A stretch of 64,000 bases of DNA from Prevotella sp. tc2-28 (GCF_900107705.1 NZ_FNRE01000003.1:124001-188000); one strand, 5' to 3'; counted from the first letter of the stretch, positions 7,812-16,808 are shown. Notes: a model not told the origin generated them from the letters alone. Numbers and translations: made by a program.

Positions 7812-10800
7812 TGGGGACGCTGGTGATGAGCATGGAGCGCTTGCCATTCTGTTCGCGGAACTGACAGCGACGGGGATTCTGTGCCACGAAGGTGAGGATG
7901 TGGTCGAAGGCCTCGCTCTGGTAGTAGGGACTGTCGTTCTGGGAGACGAAGAAGAGGGTCATGCGTTGCTGCTTGAGGATAATCTTCTCGCATCCTAACG
8001 ACTTGCCCAATCGGCGCAGGGGTACCACACGCATCAACTCTTCACCACACGACGGCACCGGACCGAAGCGGTCGATGAGTCGGGTACGATAGGCGGCAAG
8101 CTGGTCGTCGGTGGTCAGTCCGTCCAACTCACGGTAGAGCAGCATGCGCTCGGAATCGCTGGGCACATACTGATCGGGGAAGTAGAGCTCGAGGTCGCTT
8201 TCCAAGGAGCAGTCGGAGACCCAGAGACCCTCCCCCGCCCCCTCCCTGTATGGAGGGGCGTAAATTGTTCCGCCATCAGACTTTCGCCCTTGAGAGTGTC
8301 CACTCCCCTCCCTCACAGGGAGGGGCTGGGGCTGGGTCTTTTCATTCCTCAGCTCTACGACGGCTTGTTGCAGGATTTTGACGTAGGTCTCATAGCCCAG
8401 GTCGGCGATGAAGCCGCTCTGTTCGGCACCGAGCAGATTGCCGGCTCCACGGATGTCGAGGTCTTGCATGGCGATGTGGATGCCACTGCCCAGGTCGCTG
8501 AAGTTCTCGAGGGCCTCGAGGCGGCGACGACTCTCTGCGGGGAGGTCTGCCAACGGAGGGGCGAGCAGGTAGCAGAAGGCCTTGCGGTTGCCTCGTCCCA
8601 CGCGTCCGCGCATCTGGTGGAGGTCGGAGAGTCCGAAGCGGTGTGCTCCGTTGATGATGATGGTGTTGGCATTGGGGATATCGATGCCGTTCTCCACGAT
8701 GGTGGTGGACAACAGTACGTCGTAGTCGTAGTTGGCGAAGTCGAAGATGACTTGTTCGAGTTCCTCGGGTTTCATCTGTCCATGACCTACTGCCACACGG
8801 GCATCAGGGACGTATTTGAGTATCATCTCCTTCAAGCGCGTCAGGTCGCTGATGCGCGGATTGACAAAGTAGACCTGTCCGTTGCGTGACATCTCGAAAT
8901 TGATGGCATCGGCGATAATCTCGGGTCCGAGGGTGTGTATCTCCGTCTGGATGGGATATCGGTTGGGGGGGGGTGTCTGGATGATGCTCAGGTCGCGCGC
9001 TCCGACCAACGAAAACTGCAAGGTACGCGGAATGGGGGTCGCCGTCATGGTGAGCGTGTCGACATTGGTCTTCAGCTGGCGCAGCTTCTCCTTGGTAGAG
9101 ACACCAAACTTCTGCTCCTCGTCGATGATGAGAAGTCCGAGGTCATGGAACTTAACGGTCTTGCCGATGAGCTTATGGGTACCTATCAGGATGTCTATCT
9201 TGCCTTCTTCGAGGTCTTTCAACAGCTCCTTGGTCTGCTTGGTAGAGCGCGCCCTGGACAGGTAGTCGACACGGACGGGGAAGTCTTTCAGGCGCGACTT
9301 AAAGGTCTGGAAATGCTGATAGGCCAGCACGGTGGTAGGCACGAGGACGGCTACCTGCTTGGAGTCGCAGGCTGCCTTGAAAGCGGCACGCACGGCGACC
9401 TCGGTCTTGCCGAAGCCCACATCGCCACAGACGAGGCGATCCATAGGACGTGCACGCTCCATATCGGCCTTGACATCGTTGGTGGCCTTCAACTGGTCGG
9501 GAGTGTCTTCATACAGAAAACTGGCTTCCAGTTCGTGTTGCATAAACGAGTCGGCTGAGAAGGCGAAACCAATCTCACGGCGACGGGCTGCATAGAGCTT
9601 GATGAGGTCGCGAGCGATGTCTTTCAGCTTGGCCTTGGTGCGCTCCTTCATACGCTCCCACTGGCCTGTGCCGAGGTGTGACAGGCGAGGGGGCTCGCCA
9701 TTGTCCTGTGCCTTGTATTTGGAGACCTTATAGAGGGAGTGGATGGAGACATAGATGGAGCCCCCACCCTCGTAGATAATCTTGATCATCTCCTGGTAGG
9801 TGTTGCCTTGCGGCATGCGTACCAGTCCACCGAACTTACCGATACCATGATCGACATGCACCACATAGTCGCCGACCTCGAACTGCTGGATCTCCTTGAG
9901 TGTCAGTGCCACCTTGCCGGAACGTGCCTTGTCGGAGCGCAGGTTGTACTTATGGAAACGGTCGAAGATCTGATGGTCGGTAAACACGCAGAGGCGCAGG
10001 TCGTTGTCGGCAAAGCCCTCGTGGAGCGTTTTCTCGACGGGGGTGAAGACCACGCCAGATTGCCCACTTTTCTGCCCTCCTTGGGATGCGTCGGGGGAGG
10101 TTAGGATATCACGCAGACGCTCGAGCTGCTTGGCGCTGTCTGCCAGGATGCACAGCTGATAGCCTTCGGCAAGGTAGTGGTCTAACGACTCCTTGAGCAA
10201 GTCGAAATTCTTATGGAACTGGGGTTGTGGCGACACGTGGAAGGTAATGGTGGCATCAGGGAGTGCGGAGGGACGATGGCCTATCTCGATACCACGGAAG
10301 GCTACTGCCTCGCGTCCGAACTGAGGACCACTGATGAGTTGCAGTTCACGACGCATCTCGTTGATAATGGCCTGCTGCTCCATCTCGGTGGCTCCCTCCA
10401 TGCGTTCCGTCATGGCCTGTTCGGAGAAGCCCTCCTGATAGATGCGGTCGACGGCATCGCGGACATAGAGGAAGTCTTTGACAACCATCACGGTGTCCTG
10501 GGGCAAGAACGACAGGAACGACACCTTGCTCTCCTCGACAGTGGCGAGCTCGGGAACAATCTCCACCTGTTCGCAGGTGTCTTTCGACAGCTGACTGTCT
10601 ACCTCGAAGGTGCGGATAGAGTCGATGTCGTCGCCAAAGAGGTCGATACGGAAAGGCAACTCGCTGCTAAAGGAATAGACATCGAGGATGCTGCCACGCA
10701 AGGCAAACTGACCTGGCTCATAGACGTAGTCGACCTCGGTGAAACCCAGTTCACGGAGGGTCTTGACCATCACATCGGCATCCATCGTATCGCCCTGGCG

Positions 10801-11280
10801 CAAGGTCACGGTACGGTTGTCGAGTGTCTTCTTGGAGATGACGAGTTCAGCAACAGCCTCGGGATAGGTGACTATTAGAGGTGAGAGGTGAGAGGTAAGA
10901 GGTGGGTGAGAAGTAAGAGGTGAGAGAGAGGAGAGCTTGGCCAGCACTTCGGTGCGAAGTATCTCATTGGCACTGTCGCGTTGGGCATACTTGATGGCAC
11001 GGCGATAGCTGGATGGCATGAAAAGCACTTGCTTGTCGCCTAACAGCTGGACGAGGTCGTGATAGAAATAGCCTGCCTCATCGGCATCCTGCAAGATAAA
11101 GAGAAACGGGCCTTTTGTCTTCGCTTTCCGGGTGGTCAAAGCTGCAAACAGCATGGGTGCCGACGAGCACATGAGTCCCTCGAGGAAAATGGTCTTCACC
11201 GACTTTTTCCCCATCGTGTCTGCCAGTGCGCCAACCTGTGGCAACAGGGCATATTGCTTTAACAAATCATAGACTTTCAT
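7762..11280 (-). CDS. mfd: Transcription-repair coupling factor Mfd
   Basis: 1172 residues. Order: UvrB-like N-terminal modules, CarD-like RNA-polymerase interaction domain (about 475-570, FEVGDYVVHVDHGIGKF), SF2 translocase with Walker A GDVGFGKTEV, DEEQ box (IIDEEQKFG), TATPIPRT, Q/R motif in RGRVGRG, and a C-terminal TRCF domain starting near LELYFPDQYVPSD. Mfd removes RNA polymerase stalled at DNA damage and recruits UvrA. Two segments look inserted without breaking the frame: residues about 116-135 (Ser/Pro/Leu/Thr/His-rich, from a simple repeat) and about 981-1018 (from a palindromic element). Both appear to fall in inter-domain linkers, so the protein is probably functional. Confidence 0.95.
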   Translation of the reverse strand: MKVYDLLKQYALLPQVGALADTMGKKSVKTIFLEGLMCSSAPMLFAALTTRKAKTKGPFLFILQDADEAGYFYHDLVQLLGDKQVLFMPSSYRRAIKYAQRDSANEILRTEVLAKLSSLSPLTSHPPLTSHLSPLIVTYPEAVAELVISKKTLDNRTVTLRQGDTMDADVMVKTLRELGFTEVDYVYEPGQFALRGSILDVYSFSSELPFRIDLFGDDIDSIRTFEVDSQLSKDTCEQVEIVPELATVEESKVSFLSFLPQDTVMVVKDFLYVRDAVDRIYQEGFSEQAMTERMEGATEMEQQAIINEMRRELQLISGPQFGREAVAFRGIEIGHRPSALPDATITFHVSPQPQFHKNFDLLKESLDHYLAEGYQLCILADSAKQLERLRDILTSPDASQGGQKSGQSGVVFTPVEKTLHEGFADNDLRLCVFTDHQIFDRFHKYNLRSDKARSGKVALTLKEIQQFEVGDYVVHVDHGIGKFGGLVRMPQGNTYQEMIKIIYEGGGSIYVSIHSLYKVSKYKAQDNGEPPRLSHLGTGQWERMKERTKAKLKDIARDLIKLYAARRREIGFAFSADSFMQHELEASFLYEDTPDQLKATNDVKADMERARPMDRLVCGDVGFGKTEVAVRAAFKAACDSKQVAVLVPTTVLAYQHFQTFKSRLKDFPVRVDYLSRARSTKQTKELLKDLEEGKIDILIGTHKLIGKTVKFHDLGLLIIDEEQKFGVSTKEKLRQLKTNVDTLTMTATPIPRTLQFSLVGARDLSIIQTPPPNRYPIQTEIHTLGPEIIADAINFEMSRNGQVYFVNPRISDLTRLKEMILKYVPDARVAVGHGQMKPEELEQVIFDFANYDYDVLLSTTIVENGIDIPNANTIIINGAHRFGLSDLHQMRGRVGRGNRKAFCYLLAPPLADLPAESRRRLEALENFSDLGSGIHIAMQDLDIRGAGNLLGAEQSGFIADLGYETYVKILQQAVVELRNEKTQPQPLPVREGSGHSQGRKSDGGTIYAPPYREGAGEGLWVSDCSLESDLELYFPDQYVPSDSERMLLYRELDGLTTDDQLAAYRTRLIDRFGPVPSCGEELMRVVPLRRLGKSLGCEKIILKQQRMTLFFVSQNDSPYYQSEAFDHILTFVAQNPRRCQFREQNGKRSMLITSVPTIQEAVQLLKQVHAEG
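8225..8340 (-). repeat. Palindromic repeat element, copy A, inside mfd
   Basis: A 116-bp element bounded by AGACCC and GGGTCT, with two internal C-rich/G-rich hairpins (CCCCTCC...GGAGGGG). It adds roughly 38 codons in frame to mfd, including the peptide PLPVREG. On the minus strand it has the same layout as the element at 41945-42098: AAGACCC, hairpin, GGGGAGT, spacer, TTACGCCCCTCC hairpin, GGGTCT/GAGTCTT. It resembles a short REP- or MITE-like element. No transposase is visible nearby. Confidence 0.75.
10877..10935. repeat. AGAGGTG-type simple repeat inside mfd
   Basis: Degenerate tandem units of AGAGGTGAG/AGAGGTAAG and close variants over about 59 bp. Read on the minus strand they encode SPLTSHPPLTSHLSPL in Mfd (residues about 120-135), a low-complexity insert in an N-terminal linker. 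Confidence 0.6.
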
Positions 11281-11292
11281 AAAAAACCGGCT

Positions 11293-11300
11293 ACAAAGAT
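11293..11300 (-). promoter_or_regulatory. -7 box for mfd
   Basis: TATCTTTG on the minus strand, 13 bp upstream of the mfd ATG at 11280; the leader would be very short. It is divergent from the box at 11364-11371. Confidence 0.65.
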
Positions 11301-11363
11301 ACGAAATTTAGACTAGTGATGCAAATTTTTCATATTTCACTTTTGTTTTTTTACTTTATTTCG

Positions 11364-11371
11364 TATCTTTG
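11364..11371 (+). promoter_or_regulatory. -7 box for the glycosyltransferase gene
   Basis: TATCTTTG, matching TAnnTTTG. It contains the TTG at 11369 that would otherwise extend the downstream frame, so translation must start at ATG 11399. Confidence 0.7.
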
Positions 11372-11398
11372 CCCCCAGAAACAGACAAAAGAAGACTT

Positions 11399-12151
11399 AT
11401 GCACACAAGCGACAGTATCGTCATCATACCGACGTACAACGAGAAAGAAAACATTGAGAAAATCATCCTGGCCGTCTTCGGACTGGATAAATGTTTCCAT
11501 ATCCTGGTGATTGATGACGGATCACCTGACGGCACTGCCACCATCGTGAAGAGGATGATGGTGAAGGAGGAATATGCCGACCGGCTGTTTATCCTGGAGC
11601 GTTCAGGAAAGCAGGGACTGGGCACGGCCTACATTGCTGGTTTCAAGTGGGCGCTGAAGCATGACTACGAATACATCTTCGAGATGGATGCCGACTTCAG
11701 CCACGACCCCAACGACCTGCCTCGCCTCTATGCCGCCTGTGCCGACGAGGGCTACGACTTGGCTATCGGCTCTAGATATATCTGTGGCGTCAACGTGGTC
11801 AACTGGCCCATCGGACGCGTGCTGATGAGTTACTTTGCCTCGAAATACGTGCGTATCGTCACGGGATTCAAGGTAAACGACACGACAGCGGGATTCAAAT
11901 GCTACAAGCGTCGCGTGCTAGAGACCATCGAACTGGACAAGATACGATTCAAGGGCTATGGCTTCCAGATTGAGATGAAGTTTACGGCCTATAAGATAGG
12001 ATTCAAGATCAAGGAGGTGCCCGTCGTCTTCGTGAACAGGCGCGAGGGGGTTTCCAAGATGTCAGGTGGCATCTTCAGCGAGGCGTTCTTCGGTGTCATG
12101 CAACTGCGCTGGGACGGATGGACGAGGAAATATCCGGAGATTAAAGATTAA
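11399..12151 (+). CDS. Family 2 glycosyltransferase, polyprenol-phosphate mannosyltransferase (DPM1) type
   Basis: 250 residues from ATG 11399. GT-A fold landmarks: IVIIPTYNEKENIEKII at the N-terminus, VIDDGSPDGT (UDP/GDP-sugar contact), QGLGTAYIAGFKWAL, MDADFSHDPNDLP (DxD-type metal site) and GSRYI. The pattern PTYNE...DDGSPDGT...MDADFSHDP is the DPM1-like subfamily, which transfers mannose or glucose from a nucleotide sugar to undecaprenyl/polyprenyl phosphate on the inner face of the membrane. No C-terminal membrane helices are present, as in the soluble DPM1 form. It is a monocistronic gene between divergent mfd and convergent plsC. The exact sugar cannot be read from the sequence. Confidence 0.85.
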   Translation: MHTSDSIVIIPTYNEKENIEKIILAVFGLDKCFHILVIDDGSPDGTATIVKRMMVKEEYADRLFILERSGKQGLGTAYIAGFKWALKHDYEYIFEMDADFSHDPNDLPRLYAACADEGYDLAIGSRYICGVNVVNWPIGRVLMSYFASKYVRIVTGFKVNDTTAGFKCYKRRVLETIELDKIRFKGYGFQIEMKFTAYKIGFKIKEVPVVFVNRREGVSKMSGGIFSEAFFGVMQLRWDGWTRKYPEIKD

Positions 12152-12163
12152 ATTTCAGACTCC

Positions 12164-12925
12164 TTACTGGTCAGGATTTTCCACATAGCCTTGGTATTCG
12201 GGTACTAAGGCAGACATCACACTATCATACGCTTGGTTCATCGTGGCCTGAACGTTTGCCAGTCCGTGACCTACGGGATAGACGGGTTGGTGGATGGTCA
12301 GCGAGAGGGGATGCCATGTGGCGAAATGCCAGTCCTTCATGCGAGGCATGACATTGAACGAGCCATTGATGGTCAACGGAACGACAGGCAACTGCAACTC
12401 GTCAGCCAGTGCGAAGGCTCCTTTCTTGAATACTCCCATATGTCCCGTGAACGAGCGGGCACCCTCAGGAAAGACAACGACACTGCAATTGCCCGTTTCC
12501 AGGATATGGCGTGCCGACTCGTAGGTACGGCGCACCTTCCCCACCCCACGTTTGTCGACCATTATCTGGTGTGACTTACGACAGGCATAGCCCACAAAGG
12601 GTATCTTGTTGATCTGGTGCTTCATCATCCACTTGAAGTTTCGTCCCAGATAGCCGTAGATAAGGAAGATATCGAAGGCTCCCTGATGGTTGGCGACGAA
12701 GACATACGACTGGTTGGGTTCCAGATGTTCACGCCCCTCCACCTTGACAGGCAACAGGAAAGCATGGGTGATGACACGAGCCCACCAACGACCAGGATAG
12801 TAACCCCAATAGTGACCATTGCCTATCGTACAACCCACCCCCACGGTCAAAGCCGTCCAGATGGTCATCAGGATGGTGATGGGCAATGCCACAAACAACT
12901 GATAGATGCAGTATAGTATTTTCAT
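12164..12925 (-). CDS. plsC: 1-acyl-sn-glycerol-3-phosphate acyltransferase (PlsC family)
   Basis: 253 residues. N-terminal hydrophobic segment (about 5-30), then the acyltransferase motifs: NHQGAFD (motif I, NHxxxxD, catalytic His/Asp), the MVDKRGVG region, FPEGARS (motif III, phosphate binding) and VVPLTING (motif IV). Such enzymes convert lysophosphatidic acid to phosphatidic acid at the inner membrane. It is the last gene of the five-gene minus-strand operon; its start overlaps the phosphoesterase stop by 4 bp. PlsC-family paralogues also acylate other lipids, so the substrate is inferred. Confidence 0.88.
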   Translation of the reverse strand: MKILYCIYQLFVALPITILMTIWTALTVGVGCTIGNGHYWGYYPGRWWARVITHAFLLPVKVEGREHLEPNQSYVFVANHQGAFDIFLIYGYLGRNFKWMMKHQINKIPFVGYACRKSHQIMVDKRGVGKVRRTYESARHILETGNCSVVVFPEGARSFTGHMGVFKKGAFALADELQLPVVPLTINGSFNVMPRMKDWHFATWHPLSLTIHQPVYPVGHGLANVQATMNQAYDSVMSALVPEYQGYVENPDQ

Positions 12926-13884
12926 TTTTTCTTCTTTAAGGTAATGACAACAATCTCGCCAGGTTGTCCGATGCGGAAGGGTATCAGACCACCCAGTCCT
13001 GACGACACATAGATGGCACGCTCGCCCTCATAGGTCATGCCGAACCACTCGCTATAGGTGTATTCCACAGGCGACCATCCGAACAAGGCAAACTGTCCAC
13101 CGTGGGTGTGTCCGCTCAACGTCAGCTGGGCAGAACACTGGGGAAGAATCTTCGCACGCCAGGCGTTGGGATCGTGCTCGAGCATGACGGTGAAAGCCTT
13201 GGGAGACACCCCTTTCATGGCCTTGACAGCATCGCCACGCTTGGGCATGCGCTCGGGGATGCCCCAGTTCTCCATACCGGCAAGGACGATGCTGTCATTG
13301 CCACGACGAATGATGCGATGCTCGTTCATCAACATGTCGATATGCATATCGCGCAAGGCCTGCACGGTCTTCCTGTCATTCTGTGCCTTCACATCGTCGG
13401 CCTCTGTCTGATAGGTGGAATAGTCGTGGTTGCCCAACACGCCATAGACACCATCAGGCGCCTTCAACTGGCGAAGGACGGACTGGTGGGGAGGCAACTC
13501 GTCAGGATAGAGGTTCTGCATGTCGCCAGTGAACACAATCATGTCCGCATGCTGCTGATTCATGACGTCGACGGCACGTTGCAGCATCCACTCCCTGCGC
13601 CCTTCGAAAGTGGCGATATGGGCATCGGAGAACTGCACGATACGATAGCCGTCGAAGGCCTCGGGCAAGTCACGGCTGGCATATTCAATTTGGCGTACCT
13701 CCAACTGTTCGAAACCTGAGGTCATGCCATAGGCTACGAGGGCTATAATGACAATGGCAGCTGCCAGTCCGACAGGTCGTCCATAGCGACGAGGCATGAA
13801 GCGTCGGCACAGGTAGTATACTAGGACGGGTACTACGACGAAGCCCATCACAATAAAAAACGGTATGGCGTATCTTGCTATCAT
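12922..13884 (-). CDS. Membrane-anchored calcineurin-like metallophosphoesterase
   Basis: 320 residues. Two N-terminal hydrophobic segments (about 5-25 and 36-55) anchor the protein; the catalytic domain follows with the five metallophosphoesterase motifs: FSDAHIATF, TGDMQN, LGNHDYS, VMLEHDPN and LSGHTHGGQ. The set resembles the YaeI/YkuE branch, some of which hydrolyse UDP-2,3-diacylglucosamine or other phosphodiesters; the true substrate is unknown. Its start lies 4 bp after the MetH-activation gene and its stop overlaps the plsC start by 4 bp, so it belongs to the operon. The plsC neighbour makes an envelope-lipid role plausible. Confidence 0.85.
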   Translation of the reverse strand: MIARYAIPFFIVMGFVVVPVLVYYLCRRFMPRRYGRPVGLAAAIVIIALVAYGMTSGFEQLEVRQIEYASRDLPEAFDGYRIVQFSDAHIATFEGRREWMLQRAVDVMNQQHADMIVFTGDMQNLYPDELPPHQSVLRQLKAPDGVYGVLGNHDYSTYQTEADDVKAQNDRKTVQALRDMHIDMLMNEHRIIRRGNDSIVLAGMENWGIPERMPKRGDAVKAMKGVSPKAFTVMLEHDPNAWRAKILPQCSAQLTLSGHTHGGQFALFGWSPVEYTYSEWFGMTYEGERAIYVSSGLGGLIPFRIGQPGEIVVITLKKKK

Positions 13885-13888
13885 ATGG

Positions 13889-14683
13889 TTATAAATTAGA
13901 TCCTAAGAATTTTCTCATCATCTCAACAGGAAGGCCACGACGGCGCGCATAGTCAGCCAACTGGTCCTCTCCTATCTTACCCAGCATGAAATAGCGGGCT
14001 TGCGGATGGGCTATCATCAGACCACTCACACTGGCGTGGGGCTTCATGGCTCCGCTTTCGGTCAGTCGGATGCCTATCTGTCGCATCCCTATCAACTCGT
14101 CGATGACGAAGTTGAGACTCGTATCGGGAAGCGAGGGATAGCCCACGGCAGGACGGATGCCCTGAAACTTCTCGACATGCAGTTCTTGCATGGTGAGCTG
14201 TTCGTCGGGGGCATAGCCCCAGTAGTGCTTACGCACCTCCTCGTGCATGCGCTCGGCAGTAGCCTCAGCCAATCGGTCAGCCAACAGCTGTACCATCATC
14301 TTCTGATAGGCATCATGGGCGAAATCGGTCTCCAGTCCCATGTCCACCGAGGTGGCGAACACCCCTATCCTATCGACGACACCCGACGATTTGGGACGTA
14401 CGAAGTCTGCCAAACACAGGCATTCAGAGCCTGGCTGCTGCTGGCGAAGCAAGGGGATATTACGATGTGCCAGCACGATGTCATCGCCCTGACTGTTGGC
14501 GTCGAACAGCTGAAAGAGGGCATGGGTGCGATACTTGTCTTGCAAGCCTGCGAGCACGGATTCGGCCTCCGCCTGTAACTGATCCCTTTCTGCCTGTGGC
14601 TGCGTGTGCATCCCCCAGGCATAAAAGAAGTAGTCCCAGTTAATATATGGGGCGACATCGCTGATGGAATAGTCAAGTAGCAT
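13889..14683 (-). CDS. Stand-alone vitamin B12-dependent methionine synthase activation domain protein
   Basis: 264 residues. The sequence matches the C-terminal activation (SAM-binding) module of MetH: INWDYFFYAWGM, CLADFV, GVFATSVDMGLE, ERMHEEVRKHYWGYAPDE, and the adenosylmethionine-contacting G.RPAVGYPSLPDTS. In MetH this domain binds SAM to remethylate cob(II)alamin together with reduced flavodoxin. Here it is a separate protein, an arrangement known for split MetH systems in Bacteroidota. Its start overlaps the dihydroorotase stop by 11 bp. A cobalamin-riboswitch-controlled flavodoxin-like gene at 47742 could be its partner (inference). Confidence 0.85.
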   Translation of the reverse strand: MLLDYSISDVAPYINWDYFFYAWGMHTQPQAERDQLQAEAESVLAGLQDKYRTHALFQLFDANSQGDDIVLAHRNIPLLRQQQPGSECLCLADFVRPKSSGVVDRIGVFATSVDMGLETDFAHDAYQKMMVQLLADRLAEATAERMHEEVRKHYWGYAPDEQLTMQELHVEKFQGIRPAVGYPSLPDTSLNFVIDELIGMRQIGIRLTESGAMKPHASVSGLMIAHPQARYFMLGKIGEDQLADYARRRGLPVEMMRKFLGSNL

Positions 14684-15998
14684 GGTTGAAACGTATCTCC
14701 TCTCCTAAAACGTCAGCATTCACCTGTCCGTCAGCATAGACGGTCTGTCCATTACATAACGTACGTTCTACGCGCCACTGGTATTCATGACCTTCCATCG
14801 GACTCCACCCGCACTTGCTCAGGATGGTGTCTTTCGTCACCGTCCAGGGCTGATGGGGGCGCACCACAACAAGGTCGGCACGATAGCCGGGACGCAGGAA
14901 TCCACGACGCTCCACACCAAACAGACGGGCTGGTGCATGACACATCAACTCGACGAGTCGGGGCAGGGTGAGCACCCCTGCATCCACCAGTTCGAGCATG
15001 GTGACCAGCGAGAACTGAATCATCGGCATACCACTGGCTGCACGACAACACCCGCCCTGTTTCTGTTCAAGCAGATGAGGGGCATGGTCAGTGCCTACCA
15101 CCGTGATGTGTCCGTCTGTCAGTGCCTTGCGCAAGGCCTCCCGGTCGGAAGCAGTCTTGACGGCGGGGTTCACCTTTATGCGAGTGCCCTGACGGGCATA
15201 GTCTTCAGCCGAAAACCACAGATGACCAACAACGGCCTCAGCGGTGATATTGGGTTCCTTGCCGAACAGCTCCAGTTCACGGGCTGTCGTCAGGTGGGCT
15301 ACATGCAGGCGGGTTCCATATTTCTTAGCCAGACGGACAGCCAACGAGGTGGAGGCATAACACGCCTCCTCGGAACGTATCAGATAGTGCTGCTGAACCT
15401 CGGGATCGTTACCAAACACGCGCTTGGCTTCAGCCATATTCCGGTTGATGATATCGGTATCCTCACAATGTGCCATCAAGGGAAGCTTGACGGTGGAGAA
15501 GATGCGTTCCAACGACTCCATGCGGTCGACAAGCATGTTACCAGTAGAAGAGCCCATGAAGAGTTTGATGCCTGGTATGCGACTGGCATCCAACAGGTCG
15601 AAGGAGGAAGCATTGTCGTTGGTGGCTCCGTAGAAGAAGGAGTAGTTGACATGACTCTTCTGTGCGGCCAGCTGGAATTTCTCTTCCAAGGCCTCGGGAG
15701 TCGTCGTCTGCGGCACCGTGTTAGGCATGTCGAAATAGCTCGTCACACCACCAGCAGCTGCTGCCCTGCTCTCACTGTCGATGTCAGCCTTGGCAGTCAG
15801 CCCGGGTTCACGGAAATGCACATGGTCGTCGATGACACCTGGCAGGACATAACAACCCGAGGCATCGACGACTTCATCGTACGATTCCTCGGGCTGCAAG
15901 GTTGTTATTGCTTGGATATCTCCGTCTTCGACGACAATATTGCCATCCGTCAGACGGCCTTCATTAACTATACATCCTCCCTTGACAAGCGTTCTCAT
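14673..15998 (-). CDS. pyrC: Dihydroorotase
   Basis: 441 residues, the usual length for class I dihydroorotases. DDHVHFREPGLTAKAD carries the metal-binding HxH; DMPNT follows; IKLFMGSSTGNML, MAHCED, LHVAHLTT and GTDHAPH give the remaining metal and substrate ligands. The enzyme cyclises carbamoyl aspartate to dihydroorotate in pyrimidine synthesis. The start overlaps the DUF4369 lipoprotein stop by 4 bp, and the 3' end overlaps the MetH-activation gene by 11 bp, so all are co-transcribed from the promoter at 16801. An allantoinase-type relative is less likely given the motif set. Confidence 0.92.
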   Translation of the reverse strand: MRTLVKGGCIVNEGRLTDGNIVVEDGDIQAITTLQPEESYDEVVDASGCYVLPGVIDDHVHFREPGLTAKADIDSESRAAAAGGVTSYFDMPNTVPQTTTPEALEEKFQLAAQKSHVNYSFFYGATNDNASSFDLLDASRIPGIKLFMGSSTGNMLVDRMESLERIFSTVKLPLMAHCEDTDIINRNMAEAKRVFGNDPEVQQHYLIRSEEACYASTSLAVRLAKKYGTRLHVAHLTTARELELFGKEPNITAEAVVGHLWFSAEDYARQGTRIKVNPAVKTASDREALRKALTDGHITVVGTDHAPHLLEQKQGGCCRAASGMPMIQFSLVTMLELVDAGVLTLPRLVELMCHAPARLFGVERRGFLRPGYRADLVVVRPHQPWTVTKDTILSKCGWSPMEGHEYQWRVERTLCNGQTVYADGQVNADVLGEEIRFNHAT

Positions 15999-16777
15999 TT
16001 TTCAGGGACATTGGTCAGAGGAGTGGCTGGCTGTGGCGAAGCCATCGTGTCTGGTTGCGGCTGGGTAGCACTTTCTGCCATACCGTTCATGCGGGCTTCG
16101 TTCTCCTGTGCCGTCTTATAATAGTCCTTCACGTAAGGATCATTCTTGAAATGATCTGTCGCCTTCGACATAATATCCTCTATCTGAGGTGTCAACACCG
16201 GGAAACGATACTGACTGGTAATCATCATGAAGACACCAGGACCCAGCACGTTGTCGAAGTTGTTAATCACAAACTTCGTCACCAGCTCGTCTTCCTCGGC
16301 TGCGATGGCATTGGCCTCAGCAGACAGTTTACGGTCTATCTCCTCTTCGTCAATGCCATCCAAAAGCATCTGACTCTGACGATGCGACAACTCGTTCATA
16401 CGGTTTGACAACTGGTTGTGCTTGTCGATGAACTTATAGAGGCTGTCATTCAGCGGTGTTCCGCTGACACTCTGCGATGCATTGTCAATCTTAATCGTTA
16501 TGTCGCCTTCCTCCAACACGACGGGCATGATGCTCTCGTCACCCATAAAGAGGTTAGCCATTCGGACGGTGTCGAGCAGTCCGGCAAAGTGGAAGTCACC
16601 ATGCACAACGTCACAAGAGTCGATATTCTTCACTTCGCCGCCTTTCAGTGCTTTCAGGTATAGCTTGCTGCCATCCAGTGCGGAAACAGAGGATGTGCCT
16701 TGCACATTATAGGAACTTGCACACGATGACATCGCGGCAACAACGAAAAACATATATAGAATTTTGTTCATAGACAA
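15995..16777 (-). CDS. DUF4369 lipoprotein
   Basis: 260 residues. A signal peptide ends in the lipobox AMSSC (Cys about 18), predicting a lipoprotein. Residues about 30-125 have the DUF4369 beta-rich pattern (GSKLYLKAL..GE, IDSCDVVHGDFHFAG, DITIKI), which in Bacteroidota usually precedes a thioredoxin/AhpC domain. Here that domain is absent: a helical Ser/Glu-rich stretch and a Pro/Gln/Thr tail follow instead. First gene of the operon through plsC; the start could be ATG 16777 or 16771. Function unknown; perhaps an envelope accessory protein. Confidence 0.75.
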   Translation of the reverse strand: MSMNKILYMFFVVAAMSSCASSYNVQGTSSVSALDGSKLYLKALKGGEVKNIDSCDVVHGDFHFAGLLDTVRMANLFMGDESIMPVVLEEGDITIKIDNASQSVSGTPLNDSLYKFIDKHNQLSNRMNELSHRQSQMLLDGIDEEEIDRKLSAEANAIAAEEDELVTKFVINNFDNVLGPGVFMMITSQYRFPVLTPQIEDIMSKATDHFKNDPYVKDYYKTAQENEARMNGMAESATQPQPDTMASPQPATPLTNVPEK

Positions 16778-16800
16778 ATCAATAGTTGCTAAATCTGTCG

Positions 16801-16808
16801 CAAATGTA
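16801..16808 (-). promoter_or_regulatory. -7 box for the DUF4369-pyrC-plsC operon
   Basis: TACATTTG on the minus strand, 23 bp before ATG 16777. Confidence 0.6.

Noticed and set aside
8290..11262. Several plus-strand frames opposite mfd
   Set aside because: They mirror the Mfd coding frame, whose motifs are complete on the minus strand.
14787..16121. Long plus-strand frame of 444 codons opposite pyrC and its neighbour
   Set aside because: It is the antisense of clearly recognisable dihydroorotase and lipoprotein genes, with His/Gln-rich low-quality protein and no promoter.
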